A stretch of DNA of 37,729 nucleotides. Origin: an uncultured Lachnospiraceae bacterium. GTDB lineage: Bacteria; Bacillota; Clostridia; Lachnospirales; Lachnospiraceae. The notes below the pieces were generated by a model, which was given only the letters and a program-made list of their open reading frames with translations, searched no databases and had not been told where the DNA came from. Where the stretch lies: NCBI GenBank assembly GCA_947246015.1, contig CAMXQE010000036.1, forward strand, positions 1-37,729. The letters run 5' to 3'. Made by a program: the position numbers and the translations under genes. Positions 16,824 through 25,924 of this stretch are shown in pieces. How positions within the stretch are numbered: the stretch's first letter is position 1; each line of letters starts with the position of its first letter.

Positions 16824-16858
16824 AGTCCTGCCTCCTTAAAATACAATGATTTTTATAT

Positions 16859-16919
16859 GATGCCGTCCGGGTAAGCCGTACGGTATCGTTATTTTATCTC
16901 TTTTTATCCCGGCTGGCAA
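16859..16919 (-). promoter_or_regulatory. Candidate promoter of the CDF gene with inverted repeat at the start point
   Basis: On the minus strand TTGCCA (16914-16919) and TAAAAT (16891-16896) are 17 bp apart. An interrupted inverted repeat with GC-rich arms (16859-16870 and 16876-16887, two mismatches) lies across the expected start point and could be an operator or leader hairpin. I looked for the yybP-ykoY manganese riboswitch and did not see it. Confidence 0.6.
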
Positions 16920-16934
16920 ATCCTTTTTTATATA

Positions 16935-16963
16935 TTTACATTTATGGGAAAAACATGTATAAT
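16935..16963 (+). promoter_or_regulatory. gpmI promoter
   Basis: TTTACA (16935-16940) and a perfect TATAAT (16958-16963) with a 17-bp spacer, 74 bp before the gpmI start codon and divergent from the CDF promoter. Confidence 0.85.
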
Positions 16964-17036
16964 TGCAGTCGGGAAAGAATGTATGAAAGCAGAGTAACAG
17001 ACCCTTGCGGGAATAAAAAATAAAGGAGAGAGCAAA

Positions 17037-18581
17037 ATGAGCAGGAAACCGACAGTGTTGATGATTTTGGACGGCTACGGACTGAATGAGAGAAAGGACG
17101 GCAATGCCGTAGCGGAGGCGGATACTCCCGTTATGGATAAGCTGATGCAGGAATGTCCCTTTGTAAAGGGGAATGCAAGCGGAATGGCAGTCGGCCTTCC
17201 GGACGGCCAGATGGGGAACTCCGAGGTAGGACACCTGAATATGGGAGCAGGACGCATCGTATATCAGGAGCTGACGAGAATCACCAAGGAAATTCAGGAC
17301 GGGACATTTTTTGAAAATCCGGCGCTTATGGATGCAGTAAACAATTGCAAAGCGAACGATTCCGCGCTGCATATGTTCGGTCTGGTATCCGACGGCGGTG
17401 TACACAGTCATAACACCCACATTTACGGCCTTTTGGAACTGGCGAAGAGAAACGGGCTGTCAAAAGTATATGTGCATTGTTTCTTAGACGGCAGGGATAC
17501 GCCGCCGGAAAGCGGAAAGGAATTTGTAGAAGAGCTGGAAGCAAAGATGAAAGAAATCGGCGTCGGTGAAGTGGCGTCAGTGATGGGCCGTTATTATGCC
17601 ATGGACAGGGATAATAACTATGACAGAGTCAAACTTGCATATGATGCACTGACAAAGGGCGAAGGACTGACGGCAGCGGGCGGACCGGCAGGTATTGCAG
17701 AGTCTTATGAAAGAGGAGAAAGCGATGAATTCGTGAAACCTACCGTGGTAGTGAAGGACGGCGCACCGGTGGCGGTGATTAAGGACAAGGATTCCGTAGT
17801 GTTCTTCAATTTCCGTCCCGACCGGGCGAGGGAGATTACGAGGTGTTTCTGCGATGATGAATTTACGGCATTTGACAGGGGAAACAGACTGAATCTTACT
17901 TATGTATGTTTTTCAGACTATGACCCGACGATTCCGAATAAGGAAGTAGCGTTCCACAAGATTGCGGTAACGAACACGTTCGGCGAGTGGCTGGCAGCAA
18001 ACCATATGACACAGGCGCGGATTGCGGAGACGGAAAAATATGCCCATGTAACCTTCTTCTTTAACGGCGGTGTGGAAGAACCCAATGAGGGTGAGGACAG
18101 AATCCTCGTGAATTCCCCGAAGGATGTGGCAACTTATGATTTGAAGCCGCAGATGAGCGCTTATGAGGTATGCGATAAACTGGTAGAAGCAATCAAATCC
18201 GATAAATATGACGTTATTATCATTAACTTTGCAAATCCCGATATGGTCGGACATACCGGAGTGGAAGCGGCAGCCATCAAGGCGGTGGAAGCAGTGGATG
18301 AGTGTGTCGGCAAAGCGGTGGATGCCATCAGGGAAGCAGGCGGCGTAATGTTTATCTGCGCAGACCACGGCAATGCGGAACAGCTGGTGGATTATGAGAC
18401 AGGCAATCCGTTTACGGCTCATACGACGAATCCGGTTCCGTTCATCCTTGTGAATTATGATTCGGCTTATACGCTTCGCGAGGGAGGTTGCCTGGCAGAT
18501 ATCATCCCGACCATGATAGAGATTATGGGAATGGAACAGCCGGAAGAAATGACAGGAAAATCGCTGTTAATGAAGAAATAA
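17037..18581 (+). CDS. gpmI: 2,3-bisphosphoglycerate-independent phosphoglycerate mutase
   Basis: GpmI interconverts 3-phosphoglycerate and 2-phosphoglycerate in glycolysis using two Mn2+ ions and a phosphoserine intermediate. All 514 residues match the family, including length. Visible active-site elements are Asp12 in MILDGYG, the phosphorylated Ser62 in GNSEVGHLNMGAGR, the substrate-binding FLDGRDTPP (about residue 150), FRPDRAREITR (about 265), and the metal-binding INFANPDMVGHTG (about 398) and CADHGNAEQ (about 442). AAAGGAGAGAG lies just upstream of ATG 17037. It is transcribed alone from its own promoter and followed by a terminator. The next enzyme of the pathway, enolase, lies 7.3 kb downstream. 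Confidence 0.98.
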   Translation: MSRKPTVLMILDGYGLNERKDGNAVAEADTPVMDKLMQECPFVKGNASGMAVGLPDGQMGNSEVGHLNMGAGRIVYQELTRITKEIQDGTFFENPALMDAVNNCKANDSALHMFGLVSDGGVHSHNTHIYGLLELAKRNGLSKVYVHCFLDGRDTPPESGKEFVEELEAKMKEIGVGEVASVMGRYYAMDRDNNYDRVKLAYDALTKGEGLTAAGGPAGIAESYERGESDEFVKPTVVVKDGAPVAVIKDKDSVVFFNFRPDRAREITRCFCDDEFTAFDRGNRLNLTYVCFSDYDPTIPNKEVAFHKIAVTNTFGEWLAANHMTQARIAETEKYAHVTFFFNGGVEEPNEGEDRILVNSPKDVATYDLKPQMSAYEVCDKLVEAIKSDKYDVIIINFANPDMVGHTGVEAAAIKAVEAVDECVGKAVDAIREAGGVMFICADHGNAEQLVDYETGNPFTAHTTNPVPFILVNYDSAYTLREGGCLADIIPTMIEIMGMEQPEEMTGKSLLMKK

Positions 18582-18637
18582 ATACGGGCTGTATGAAAGG
18601 GTAACAGTGCGGCCGGAGGCTGAACTGTTATATGAAA

Positions 18638-18668
18638 GGCGCGGGAAAATTCTCCTGCGTCTTTTTTT
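18638..18668 (+). terminator. Rho-independent terminator of gpmI
   Basis: GGCGCGGGA (18638-18646) pairs with TCCTGCGTC (18653-18661) with two wobbles and a 6-base loop, then seven T. A second, 7-bp stem (TAACAGT at 18602, ACTGTTA at 18624) lies just before it. Confidence 0.85.
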
Positions 18669-18791
18669 CCGCATTTTCCTGTGTTATAATATTGTGCATA
18701 TGACAGGTCCCGAAAAGACGGAAGAATGAGGACACAGATTCGTTTGTGTGGGGACGGAATAAGGAATACAAGGGATAGGAGAAGAAATAAG

Positions 18792-21700
18792 ATGAATAGT
18801 ATGGAGAGCCGGAGAATTTTTGAAATACTGGGAATCGATGAAACGAAGGATGAGGAGCAGATTAAGGCAGCTTACAGGGGGAAGCTGGTATCGGTGAATC
18901 CGGAGGATAATCCGGAGGGATTCAAGAGACTGAGAGAGGCTTATGAAAATGCGCTGGCCATGGCGGGACAGCAGGAAGAAGAGGAAGAGGATTCGAATCA
19001 GCCGGCAGATTTGTTTTTAAAGGATGTGGAGAATGTATACCGTTTCCTGTCGAAACGCCTGAACGTGGAGGAGTGGGAGCGGTTATTAAAGAATGAGTGG
19101 CTGGACGATTTGGAGCTTGGGGAAGAAATCAAATGGAAACTGTTCCGTTACCTGTCGGAATATTTCCGGATACCTGCCTCTGTCTGGCGTCTGCTGGACA
19201 GCGTTTTCGGGATTGTGGAACATGCAGAGGAATTTAAGGAGCATCTGCCGGAGAATTTTGTGGATTTTATGGTGTGGAAAAGTTCCGAAGGAGCGGAAGG
19301 GTCAGACTTCCTTTTTGAAAAACTTCGGGGGGAAGATACGGCGGATTATGATGCTTTCATACAGAACTACAATGAGCTGGGCAGTCTGTTCGCGGAAGAG
19401 TATGAGGACAGGGAAGAATGGCTGAAAAAAATAGGGCAGAAGATTGTTTTTATGGATGGGTTCGGCATTACACATCCCTGGTATGAGATAGAGAAAGCCA
19501 GATACGAACTGGTCTGCGGACGGAAAAAAGAGGCGGAACAGATGGTCAGGAGTTTATGGGAGACCGGGGAAAAAGACAACCAAATGCTTCTGGTCGGGGC
19601 CAATATTCTGAGGGAGTGCGGACAGGAAGAAGAGGCGGCGGAAATTTACAGGGGCTTTCTGGAACAGGAGGATTTGGTCGATGAGGATGTTTACAAAGTA
19701 TCCGTAGCTTTGGCTGAAATTGGTATGGATAAACAGGAATGGATGGAGGCCAGGGAACATGCGCAGCGCGCCAGAAAATATTATAATACGAAGAAAGCGG
19801 CGGAACTGTTAGGGAAATGCAACCGGGAAGTGATTGCGCTTTGGGCAGGGGATAAGGCGGCGGAACTGACGAATGAGGAAGCTGTCCAGCTGGCATGGGC
19901 CTATATTCAGGAACAGCAGGCAAAGGAGGGTTTGGAATTTTTTAAAGAGCATCCGCTGCTGACGGAGGACACGGTGAAATGCCATCAGGTCAGGACGGTG
20001 CTTTTCATGTCCTGCGGGCTGGGTGAGGAAACCAGGGCGGAGGCGGAACTTTGGCGCAGATGTCTGGCGGAAGAAGAGGAGGACAATACATACTGGACAG
20101 CGCAAAGCTATGAGATGGAGGGGAAAGCTTTCCAGATATGTTATGCACAGGCGGAAGGGGAGGAAGCCGAAAGGCTGAAAGGGGAAGCGATGAATGCTTT
20201 TGATAAAGCATTGGCTCTTCAGCCTGAGGAAATCGATTTCCTGATGGCAAAACTGGTATTCTTAAGGGAACTGAAAGAATATGAACAGATGCTGGAAATC
20301 TGCGAAAAGATGAAAGCTTTGGACAAATGGTATTACTGGGCCTATTATTATGCGCAGGAGGCATATGAGGAATTGGGAAAACCGCAGGAGGTAGTGGACA
20401 GCTTTTATGAAGCGAAGGAAATCTATGCGGGGATGCCGGAAATCTATGAGCGGGCCGTGCGGGTTTTTCATGCATACAGGCAGTACAGTGAGGTGGAAAG
20501 TATCTTAAGACAGGCGGAGGAAGCCGGTGTGAGCAGTTTTTACCTGCGGGTGAGACGGCTGGAACTGATGGAGCGGGCGGCGAAGAGCGAGGAGGAACTG
20601 AAGGAAGCGGATGCATATGCCGGACAGCTGATTAACGAAATGGAAGCAGCGGAGAATGTTGATGCAGAGACGCTTTCGGAAGCTTATCTCCAAAGGGCGT
20701 ATCTCCATGATGAAAACGGTGCGGAGAATTTCCGGCAGGTGGATGAAATGGAGAAATGGGCGAAACGGTCGGTGGAGCTGTCGGACAATCTGCGGAACCG
20801 CTATTTCCTCGGACGTTTTTATGTAGAATACCGTGAGGATGCGAAGCCGGCATATGAGCATCTGAAAATCTGCGAAGAAAGAGGAATGGATTTTGAGTGG
20901 ATGTATTACTATATTGCCCGGAGTATGGAGGATTATGAACGGTGGGAAGATGCGATTGCATATTATACCAAGGCTCATGAAAAGAATCCGGATGAATATG
21001 ATTTTATGTGGCGGATTGCATGGCTTTACCGTTGGAAATATTCTTTTTGCGCCGCTCCGGAGTATTATGAGAAAGCCATGGGATACCTGAAACTCCATGT
21101 GGAGAAGTTTGGGGAAAATCCGAGGGAACTCTGGCAGCTTTCCGATTTTCATGCCAGACACAGAGAGTATGGACTGGCGCTGGAAGAAATCGAGCGGGCG
21201 CTGAAAGATTCCCCTATAAGCAGGAACTGGGGACATAAGGCGTTTTTGCTGGAGATGATGGACAGGAGAGAGGAAGCTGTCATATATTACCGGAAGGGTA
21301 TTGAGGTAAGCCGTGAAAAAGGAGAGGATTATAGTTACGGTTATTCCCAAATGTACGACTTTTTCTGCGAGACCCGCCAGTATGAGCGGGGGCTGGAATG
21401 GTTCCGGGAAATGATGGGACTGGTGCAGACAAAGGACAGGCGGCAGACGAATCAGGCGTATATCAGTTATTATTATGGAGAACTGCAAAAGTGGGACAAT
21501 GCGCTGGATGCATTGGAACTGGCATATGGCGGTAGCACATTCAAAGATTATGTATGTGATAACTGGGGAGAGGAAGGAGACCGCATTGATGACCTGTTAG
21601 ATTTGTACCAGAAATATATGGGAAATGAAGAACTGCTGAGGAAAGCGGAAGAGGCAGCAGCCCTTATGGAAGGGGAAAAGGGCAGGCAGCTGAAGGAGAA

Positions 21701-22283
21701 CCATGAAGGAAAGAAAGATGCATATACCCAGATTGCATACTGCTATTTTAATTACCTGATGGATAATGGGAAGGCCCTGTACTTTTTCAAAAAAGCGCTG
21801 GAAGAAGCGGGAAAGATGAAAGGGGGAACGAATTCCGGCGCCTACAGACGGCTGCTGCAGGAGCTGATGCGGTGCTATTGGAAACTGGGGGATTTAGGGC
21901 AGGCGAAGGAATATCAGGTGCAGTACCGCCAGAGTTTGGAACAGCTTTACAAAAGGTGTGAGGATTTGGGGCGGGATGCCGGGGAACTTCATGCGGAAGA
22001 CTGTTCCCGCGGGCGTGCCAATATGTATGACCTGTTCGTGATGCATTATTTCTGCGGGGAATACGAAGAGGCAGGCAAATGGCTGGAACGGATGGAAGGC
22101 AGCGAGTGGTGCTGGAACTGTACGAGGAAAGACTGTATGGAAGTATGGGAATGCAGGGGCTACATGGCACTTTACAAAGGAGAGGTAGAAGAGGCCGTCC
22201 GGTGCTTTGAACGGGCTGTGGAATGCAGCATAAGGGGGAATGGAGACGCTTCGCGCGAGTTGAGGGTATTATGCCGTTCGTAA
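18792..22283 (+). CDS. J-like domain / TPR-repeat protein
   Basis: This 1163-residue protein begins with a J-like domain (residues about 7-60: RIFEILGIDETKDEEQIKAA, then FKRLREAYENAL), but the His-Pro-Asp motif needed to stimulate DnaK is replaced by Asn-Pro-Glu-Asp. The rest is a long solenoid of tetratricopeptide-type helices (for example IARSMEDYERWEDAIAYYTK and KAHEKNPDEYDFMWRIAWLY), more than fifteen repeats by eye. Near the C-terminus a Cys cluster (CWNCTRKDCMEVWEC) could bind metal. There is no signal peptide, so it is a cytoplasmic scaffold or co-chaperone-like protein of unknown partner. AGGAGAAG supports ATG 18792 over the frame's GTG-containing upstream part. An extended -10 (TGT-TATAAT, 18682-18690) about 100 bp upstream may drive it. 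It is monocistronic. Confidence 0.85.
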   Translation: MNSMESRRIFEILGIDETKDEEQIKAAYRGKLVSVNPEDNPEGFKRLREAYENALAMAGQQEEEEEDSNQPADLFLKDVENVYRFLSKRLNVEEWERLLKNEWLDDLELGEEIKWKLFRYLSEYFRIPASVWRLLDSVFGIVEHAEEFKEHLPENFVDFMVWKSSEGAEGSDFLFEKLRGEDTADYDAFIQNYNELGSLFAEEYEDREEWLKKIGQKIVFMDGFGITHPWYEIEKARYELVCGRKKEAEQMVRSLWETGEKDNQMLLVGANILRECGQEEEAAEIYRGFLEQEDLVDEDVYKVSVALAEIGMDKQEWMEAREHAQRARKYYNTKKAAELLGKCNREVIALWAGDKAAELTNEEAVQLAWAYIQEQQAKEGLEFFKEHPLLTEDTVKCHQVRTVLFMSCGLGEETRAEAELWRRCLAEEEEDNTYWTAQSYEMEGKAFQICYAQAEGEEAERLKGEAMNAFDKALALQPEEIDFLMAKLVFLRELKEYEQMLEICEKMKALDKWYYWAYYYAQEAYEELGKPQEVVDSFYEAKEIYAGMPEIYERAVRVFHAYRQYSEVESILRQAEEAGVSSFYLRVRRLELMERAAKSEEELKEADAYAGQLINEMEAAENVDAETLSEAYLQRAYLHDENGAENFRQVDEMEKWAKRSVELSDNLRNRYFLGRFYVEYREDAKPAYEHLKICEERGMDFEWMYYYIARSMEDYERWEDAIAYYTKAHEKNPDEYDFMWRIAWLYRWKYSFCAAPEYYEKAMGYLKLHVEKFGENPRELWQLSDFHARHREYGLALEEIERALKDSPISRNWGHKAFLLEMMDRREEAVIYYRKGIEVSREKGEDYSYGYSQMYDFFCETRQYERGLEWFREMMGLVQTKDRRQTNQAYISYYYGELQKWDNALDALELAYGGSTFKDYVCDNWGEEGDRIDDLLDLYQKYMGNEELLRKAEEAAALMEGEKGRQLKENHEGKKDAYTQIAYCYFNYLMDNGKALYFFKKALEEAGKMKGGTNSGAYRRLLQELMRCYWKLGDLGQAKEYQVQYRQSLEQLYKRCEDLGRDAGELHAEDCSRGRANMYDLFVMHYFCGEYEEAGKWLERMEGSEWCWNCTRKDCMEVWECRGYMALYKGEVEEAVRCFERAVECSIRGNGDASRELRVLCRS

Positions 22284-22299
22284 CAGAACGGCATTTTTT
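22271..22299 (+). terminator. Rho-independent terminator overlapping the TPR gene stop codon
   Basis: ATGCCGTTC (22271-22279) pairs perfectly with GAACGGCAT (22286-22294), followed by six T. The stop codon TAA (22281-22283) lies in the loop. Confidence 0.9.
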
Positions 22300-22300
22300 A

Positions 22301-22358
22301 TTGACTTTTCCGGCAGGATGCTGTATATTAAGCGTATTAGTTGTGATAATACACTTAA
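22301..22358 (+). promoter_or_regulatory. Promoter and operator of the GntR/ABC operon
   Basis: TTGACT (22301-22306) and TATATT (22324-22329) are 17 bp apart. An inverted repeat, TTAAGCGTATTA (22328-22339) and TAATACACTTAA (22347-22358), pairs at 11 of 12 positions around seven bases and overlaps the end of the -10. GntR regulators of this class commonly repress their own operon, so this is probably its binding site. The core half-sites match those at the ybjQ-family promoter. Confidence 0.88.
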
Positions 22359-22397
22359 TGCGCGAGAACTGATGAAATGACTGGGAAAGGAGTGCGT

Positions 22398-22757
22398 ATG
22401 ATAATTTTAGACTACAAAGATGCCCGTCCCATCTATGAACAGGTAGTTGAGAAATTCAAGGTTCTCATACTAAAAGGCGTGTTGGAAAAGGATGGGCAGA
22501 TGCCGTCTGTAAGGAATCTTGCGATGGAGCTTTCCATCAATCCGAATACGATTCAGAAAGCTTATGCGGAGCTGGAACGGCAGGGGTATATTTATGCAGT
22601 AAAAGGCAGAGGAAATTTCATATCCGACCGTGCCGGTCTTTTGGATGAAAAGAAGGAAGAACTGAAAGGACGCCTGAGGGAACTTTACAGAGAAGGAAAA
22701 GAACTGGGAATGACCAAAGCCGATTTTTCGGAATGTTTGGACCGGCTGGAAGAGTAA
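22398..22757 (+). CDS. GntR-family regulator, YtrA subfamily
   Basis: This short GntR protein (119 residues) consists of a winged helix-turn-helix (residues 10-75: PIYEQVVEKFKVLILKGVL, then MPSVRNLAMELSINPNTIQK and YAELERQGYIYAVKGRGNF) and a brief helical C-terminus (80-119) instead of a large ligand domain, the hallmark of the YtrA subfamily. Such regulators usually repress an adjacent ABC transporter operon and respond to envelope stress or antibiotics. AAAGGAG five bases before ATG 22398 decides the start over the ATG at 22377. It is first in an operon with the ATPase (18 bp gap) and the permease. Confidence 0.93.
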   Translation: MIILDYKDARPIYEQVVEKFKVLILKGVLEKDGQMPSVRNLAMELSINPNTIQKAYAELERQGYIYAVKGRGNFISDRAGLLDEKKEELKGRLRELYREGKELGMTKADFSECLDRLEE

Positions 22758-22775
22758 GACGGGAGGAGGATATGG

Positions 22776-23681
22776 ATGATTGAGATAAAAAATATCAGTA
22801 AAGCCTTTGAGAATATACTGGCTGTAGACAGGGTCAATGTCACGATGAAAGAGAATACCCTGTTTGGGTTAATCGGTACGAACGGCGCAGGCAAAAGCAC
22901 GGTGCTCCGTATGGTGGCAGGGGTCTTAAAAGCGGATGAGGGGACGATTACCGTAGATGATATGCCGGTGTATGATAATGTAGAGGCAAAGAAGAAAATT
23001 TTCTTTATAGCGGATGAGCCGTACTTTTTTGCAAATTCCAATGCAGTAGAAATGGAACGGTACTTTTCCACCATTTACGAAGGGTTCCTCAGGGATGATT
23101 TTTATGATTATCTGGAGAATTTCGGACTGGATAAAAGACGGAAAATCAATACTTTTTCCAAAGGAATGAAAAAACAGCTTGCACTGCTCTGCGGTATCTG
23201 TTCGGGAACAAAGTATCTTTTATGCGATGAGACCTTTGACGGATTGGACCCGGTGATGCGGCAGGGAATAAAAAGTATTTTTGCAAAAGAAATGGAAAGC
23301 CGCGGGCTGACACCGATTATTGCATCCCATAACTTAAGGGAGCTGGAGGATATCTGCGACCATGTGGGACTGCTGCACAAAGGCGGCGTACTGCTGTCCA
23401 GGGATTTGGAAGATATGAAGTGCAATATTCAGAAGATACAGTGTGTGTTCCGTGCGCGGGAGGATGCGGTAAAGGTGATGGCAGGACTGGATATCATTAA
23501 GCAGGAAGAGAGAGGCTCCCTGCATACGCTGACGGTACGCGGAGGGCGGGAAGAAGTCATTGCGCATTTTGCCGCCGTGGATACGGTATTTTTTGAAGCG
23601 CTTCCTCTTTCTTTGGAGGAAATATTCATCAGTGAAACGGAGGTGGCCGGTTATGATGTCAAAAAACTCATTTTGGGCTAG
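22776..23681 (+). CDS. ABC transporter ATP-binding protein
   Basis: This 301-residue ATPase energises the membrane partner encoded next. Walker A is GTNGAGKS (residues 34-41), the signature is FSKGMKKQ (about 128), Walker B is YLLCDETFDGLDP (about 148-160) with the catalytic Glu present, and the switch His is in IIASHN (about 184). The C-terminal 80 residues form the extra domain usual in ABC-2 export ATPases. GGAGGAGG precedes the start. Its end overlaps the permease start by 29 bp, so the two are translationally coupled. The cargo is unknown; YtrA-linked exporters are often tied to cell-wall stress or peptide resistance. Confidence 0.93.
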   Translation: MIEIKNISKAFENILAVDRVNVTMKENTLFGLIGTNGAGKSTVLRMVAGVLKADEGTITVDDMPVYDNVEAKKKIFFIADEPYFFANSNAVEMERYFSTIYEGFLRDDFYDYLENFGLDKRRKINTFSKGMKKQLALLCGICSGTKYLLCDETFDGLDPVMRQGIKSIFAKEMESRGLTPIIASHNLRELEDICDHVGLLHKGGVLLSRDLEDMKCNIQKIQCVFRAREDAVKVMAGLDIIKQEERGSLHTLTVRGGREEVIAHFAAVDTVFFEALPLSLEEIFISETEVAGYDVKKLILG

Positions 23682-25737
23682 TTTGAGGGAGAATAACAGA
23701 AGAAGGGTATGGTTGTGGCTGGTATCCTGGCTGTTCTGGTTTCTTTATTATCCGGTGGGCATGATGATGATAATGGGCAGGAAGCAGAATCATAATCTGA
23801 TTGATAACCTGACGCCGGATAAAGCAAAAGAACGGCTTTTGGAGGCAGCGAATGAGTGGCTTTCTTTCCAGGGTATGTTCTATTTTATAATTATAGCGAT
23901 GGCAGTCATCATTGCAATACAGGGATTTTCTTATCTGTATAAAAGGCAGAAGGTGGATTTTTATCATAGCGTTCCGGTAAAGAAGTCCAGAAGGTTTGCA
24001 GTGATTTACTTAAACGGGGTACTGATATTTTTCGTACCTTATCTGTTCAATCTGCTGCTTGCTATGGCGGTGGCAGGGATGAACGGCGCCATGGACGGAA
24101 ACAACGCGGCAGCAGCGATGCTTTCCCTGGCGGTGTCCTTAACGTTGTTTTTGGGAACTTACGGACTGACGCTGGTAGCGGTGATGATGACCGGAAACCT
24201 CATTATCACTCTTTTGGCTACCGGTATTTTCCTTGTGTATGAGGAAGCCGTGCGGATACTGGTGATAGCTTACCGTTCGGCATTTTACCGGTATAATTTA
24301 AATATATCCATGGAAGAGACGCATTTTTGTACATCCCCTGCATTTCAAATGTTTCTTTATGAAAATCAGGAACAGGGTAACATGGGAGCCTTGTTCATGG
24401 TAATCATTCTGGCAGCCGTTTATACGGGAATCGCATGGTTCTGTTATAAGAAGCGCCCGGCGGAGGCTGCTGGCAGGGCAATGGCGTTTTCCCAGACAAA
24501 AGCGCCGGTAAAAATATTGCTGGTCATTCCGTTTGCGCTGGCGGCGGCGCTTCTGATTATGGATGTGGTGGGAGATATGCCTTATGGGATGATGGTATTC
24601 GGAATGGTTTTGGCAGTCGTACTTGGAAGCTGTGTCATAGAGGTTATTTATGAAATGGACATACGGGCGGCATTCCGGAAGAAATACCAGATGCTGGTTT
24701 CAGGCGCCGGTGTGGCTGTGATATTCTTAATTTACTGCTTTGATTTGACCGGATTTGATGCATGGACGCCGAATCCGGAAAAACTGGAAGATGCAGTGGT
24801 TCTGTTCGAAAGCGACCAGTACAGGAGCAGTTATATGGATGATAATCTGGAATCAGTCAGGATGGCGGATTATTTTCTGGGCCGGAAGGGGATTGCGGAT
24901 ATCGAAACGGTCTGCGAGCTTTCCGAAAAGAAGCAGGCGGAAGGGAATGTCTGGTGTACCGTGGCGTACCGGATGAAAAACGGGAAGGTGGTGTGGCGTA
25001 AATTTGCTGTGGACAGCGGGGAAGAAGAACTACTGAACCGCATCATTGGAAGCCGGGAGCACAGGGAAGCTGTATGCCAGCTGTACGATGATGCCATATA
25101 CGCTAAAATAAAAGGAGAGAAAATCGTTGATTTTACGTTTGATACAGGATTTAAAGAGATAAACCTTTCTTTGGGCGATATGGACGGATTCCGGGAGGCG
25201 TATTTAAAAGACCGGGAAAAACTGGATTATTCTACTTTGAAAAACGAATTTATATGCGGACAAATCAGCTTCCGGGTTGATATGGGAATGTCGGAGGACG
25301 GCAGGGAGATTTTCAGCAGGAATTTCTGCTATGACATTTATCCTTCTTACAGCAACACACTTGCTTTCTTAAAGGAAAAAGGGGGCTATGACGGCACATA
25401 CTTCAATATGGATGAAGTGGAATATGTCGAAGTGACCAACTATAATTCGGAAATGTATTATAAAGGGACGGATGCGGAAGTGAACCTGCAGCGCGGTTCG
25501 GGTTCCTATTCCGTAACGAAACAGTTTGCGGAGAAGGGGCAGATAGAGGAACTGCTTCAGGCCGTGTATCCGGAGGAGTTTGAATCCTTGTGGAAAGAGC
25601 CGGGCACGATTAATTATGATTACCGTGTGACGGTGCGTTATAAAAGCGGTGAGTCGGGTACTATCTTTTACCGTGGAGGGCATTTCATCAGGGACAGAAT
25701 ACCGGAATGGGTGAAGAGGGAAACGGCTTATCAGTGA
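23653..25737 (+). CDS. ABC-2 type permease with large extracytoplasmic C-terminal domain
   Basis: This 694-residue protein has about eight or nine membrane helices in its first 400 residues (for example VWLWLVSWLFWFLYYPVGMM, FYFIIIAMAVIIAIQGFSYL, ILLVIPFALAAALLIMDVVG), ending near FLIYCFDLTGFD. The remaining 300 residues are soluble, rich in Tyr, Asp and Glu, and probably lie outside the membrane. I recall similar C-terminal domains in Lachnospiraceae permeases of GntR-linked operons, catalogued as a domain of unknown function. The open frame begins earlier at 23560, but GGAGGT eight bases before ATG 23653 sets the start. It forms the transporter with the preceding ATPase. Confidence 0.88.
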   Translation: MMSKNSFWASLRENNRRRVWLWLVSWLFWFLYYPVGMMMIMGRKQNHNLIDNLTPDKAKERLLEAANEWLSFQGMFYFIIIAMAVIIAIQGFSYLYKRQKVDFYHSVPVKKSRRFAVIYLNGVLIFFVPYLFNLLLAMAVAGMNGAMDGNNAAAAMLSLAVSLTLFLGTYGLTLVAVMMTGNLIITLLATGIFLVYEEAVRILVIAYRSAFYRYNLNISMEETHFCTSPAFQMFLYENQEQGNMGALFMVIILAAVYTGIAWFCYKKRPAEAAGRAMAFSQTKAPVKILLVIPFALAAALLIMDVVGDMPYGMMVFGMVLAVVLGSCVIEVIYEMDIRAAFRKKYQMLVSGAGVAVIFLIYCFDLTGFDAWTPNPEKLEDAVVLFESDQYRSSYMDDNLESVRMADYFLGRKGIADIETVCELSEKKQAEGNVWCTVAYRMKNGKVVWRKFAVDSGEEELLNRIIGSREHREAVCQLYDDAIYAKIKGEKIVDFTFDTGFKEINLSLGDMDGFREAYLKDREKLDYSTLKNEFICGQISFRVDMGMSEDGREIFSRNFCYDIYPSYSNTLAFLKEKGGYDGTYFNMDEVEYVEVTNYNSEMYYKGTDAEVNLQRGSGSYSVTKQFAEKGQIEELLQAVYPEEFESLWKEPGTINYDYRVTVRYKSGESGTIFYRGGHFIRDRIPEWVKRETAYQ

Positions 25738-25772
25738 ACGGAAGACGGAGTTTTCATGTATTTTAGCGGATG

Positions 25773-25805
25773 CAGCGTTATCAGACACAGAGTCTGGTAG
25801 CGCTG
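25773..25805 (+). terminator. Strong hairpin after the ABC operon
   Basis: CAGCGTTATCAGAC (25773-25786) pairs along its whole length, with two wobbles, with 25792-25805 around a 5-base loop. Only scattered T follow, so termination is plausible but not canonical. It lies 36 bp after the permease stop and 120 bp before eno. Confidence 0.55.
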
Positions 25806-25924
25806 TTGCTGCTTTCCGGTCCATACCATAAAGAAAATATGAATTTTTTCCGTATTTTGGGGAATAAATATGGAGAAAAAGACAGGTAAAGTCACGGTAT
25901 GGAATGGAAAGGAGCAGGTGATTC

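Noticed and set aside
16824..16930. Manganese riboswitch (yybP-ykoY type) in front of the CDF exporter
   Set aside because: The leader from the predicted promoter is too short and the conserved core motifs are not there.
20505..21488. Minus-strand open frame of 327 codons opposite the TPR gene
   Set aside because: Shadow of a coding region with strong codon bias; no start signal or recognisable protein.
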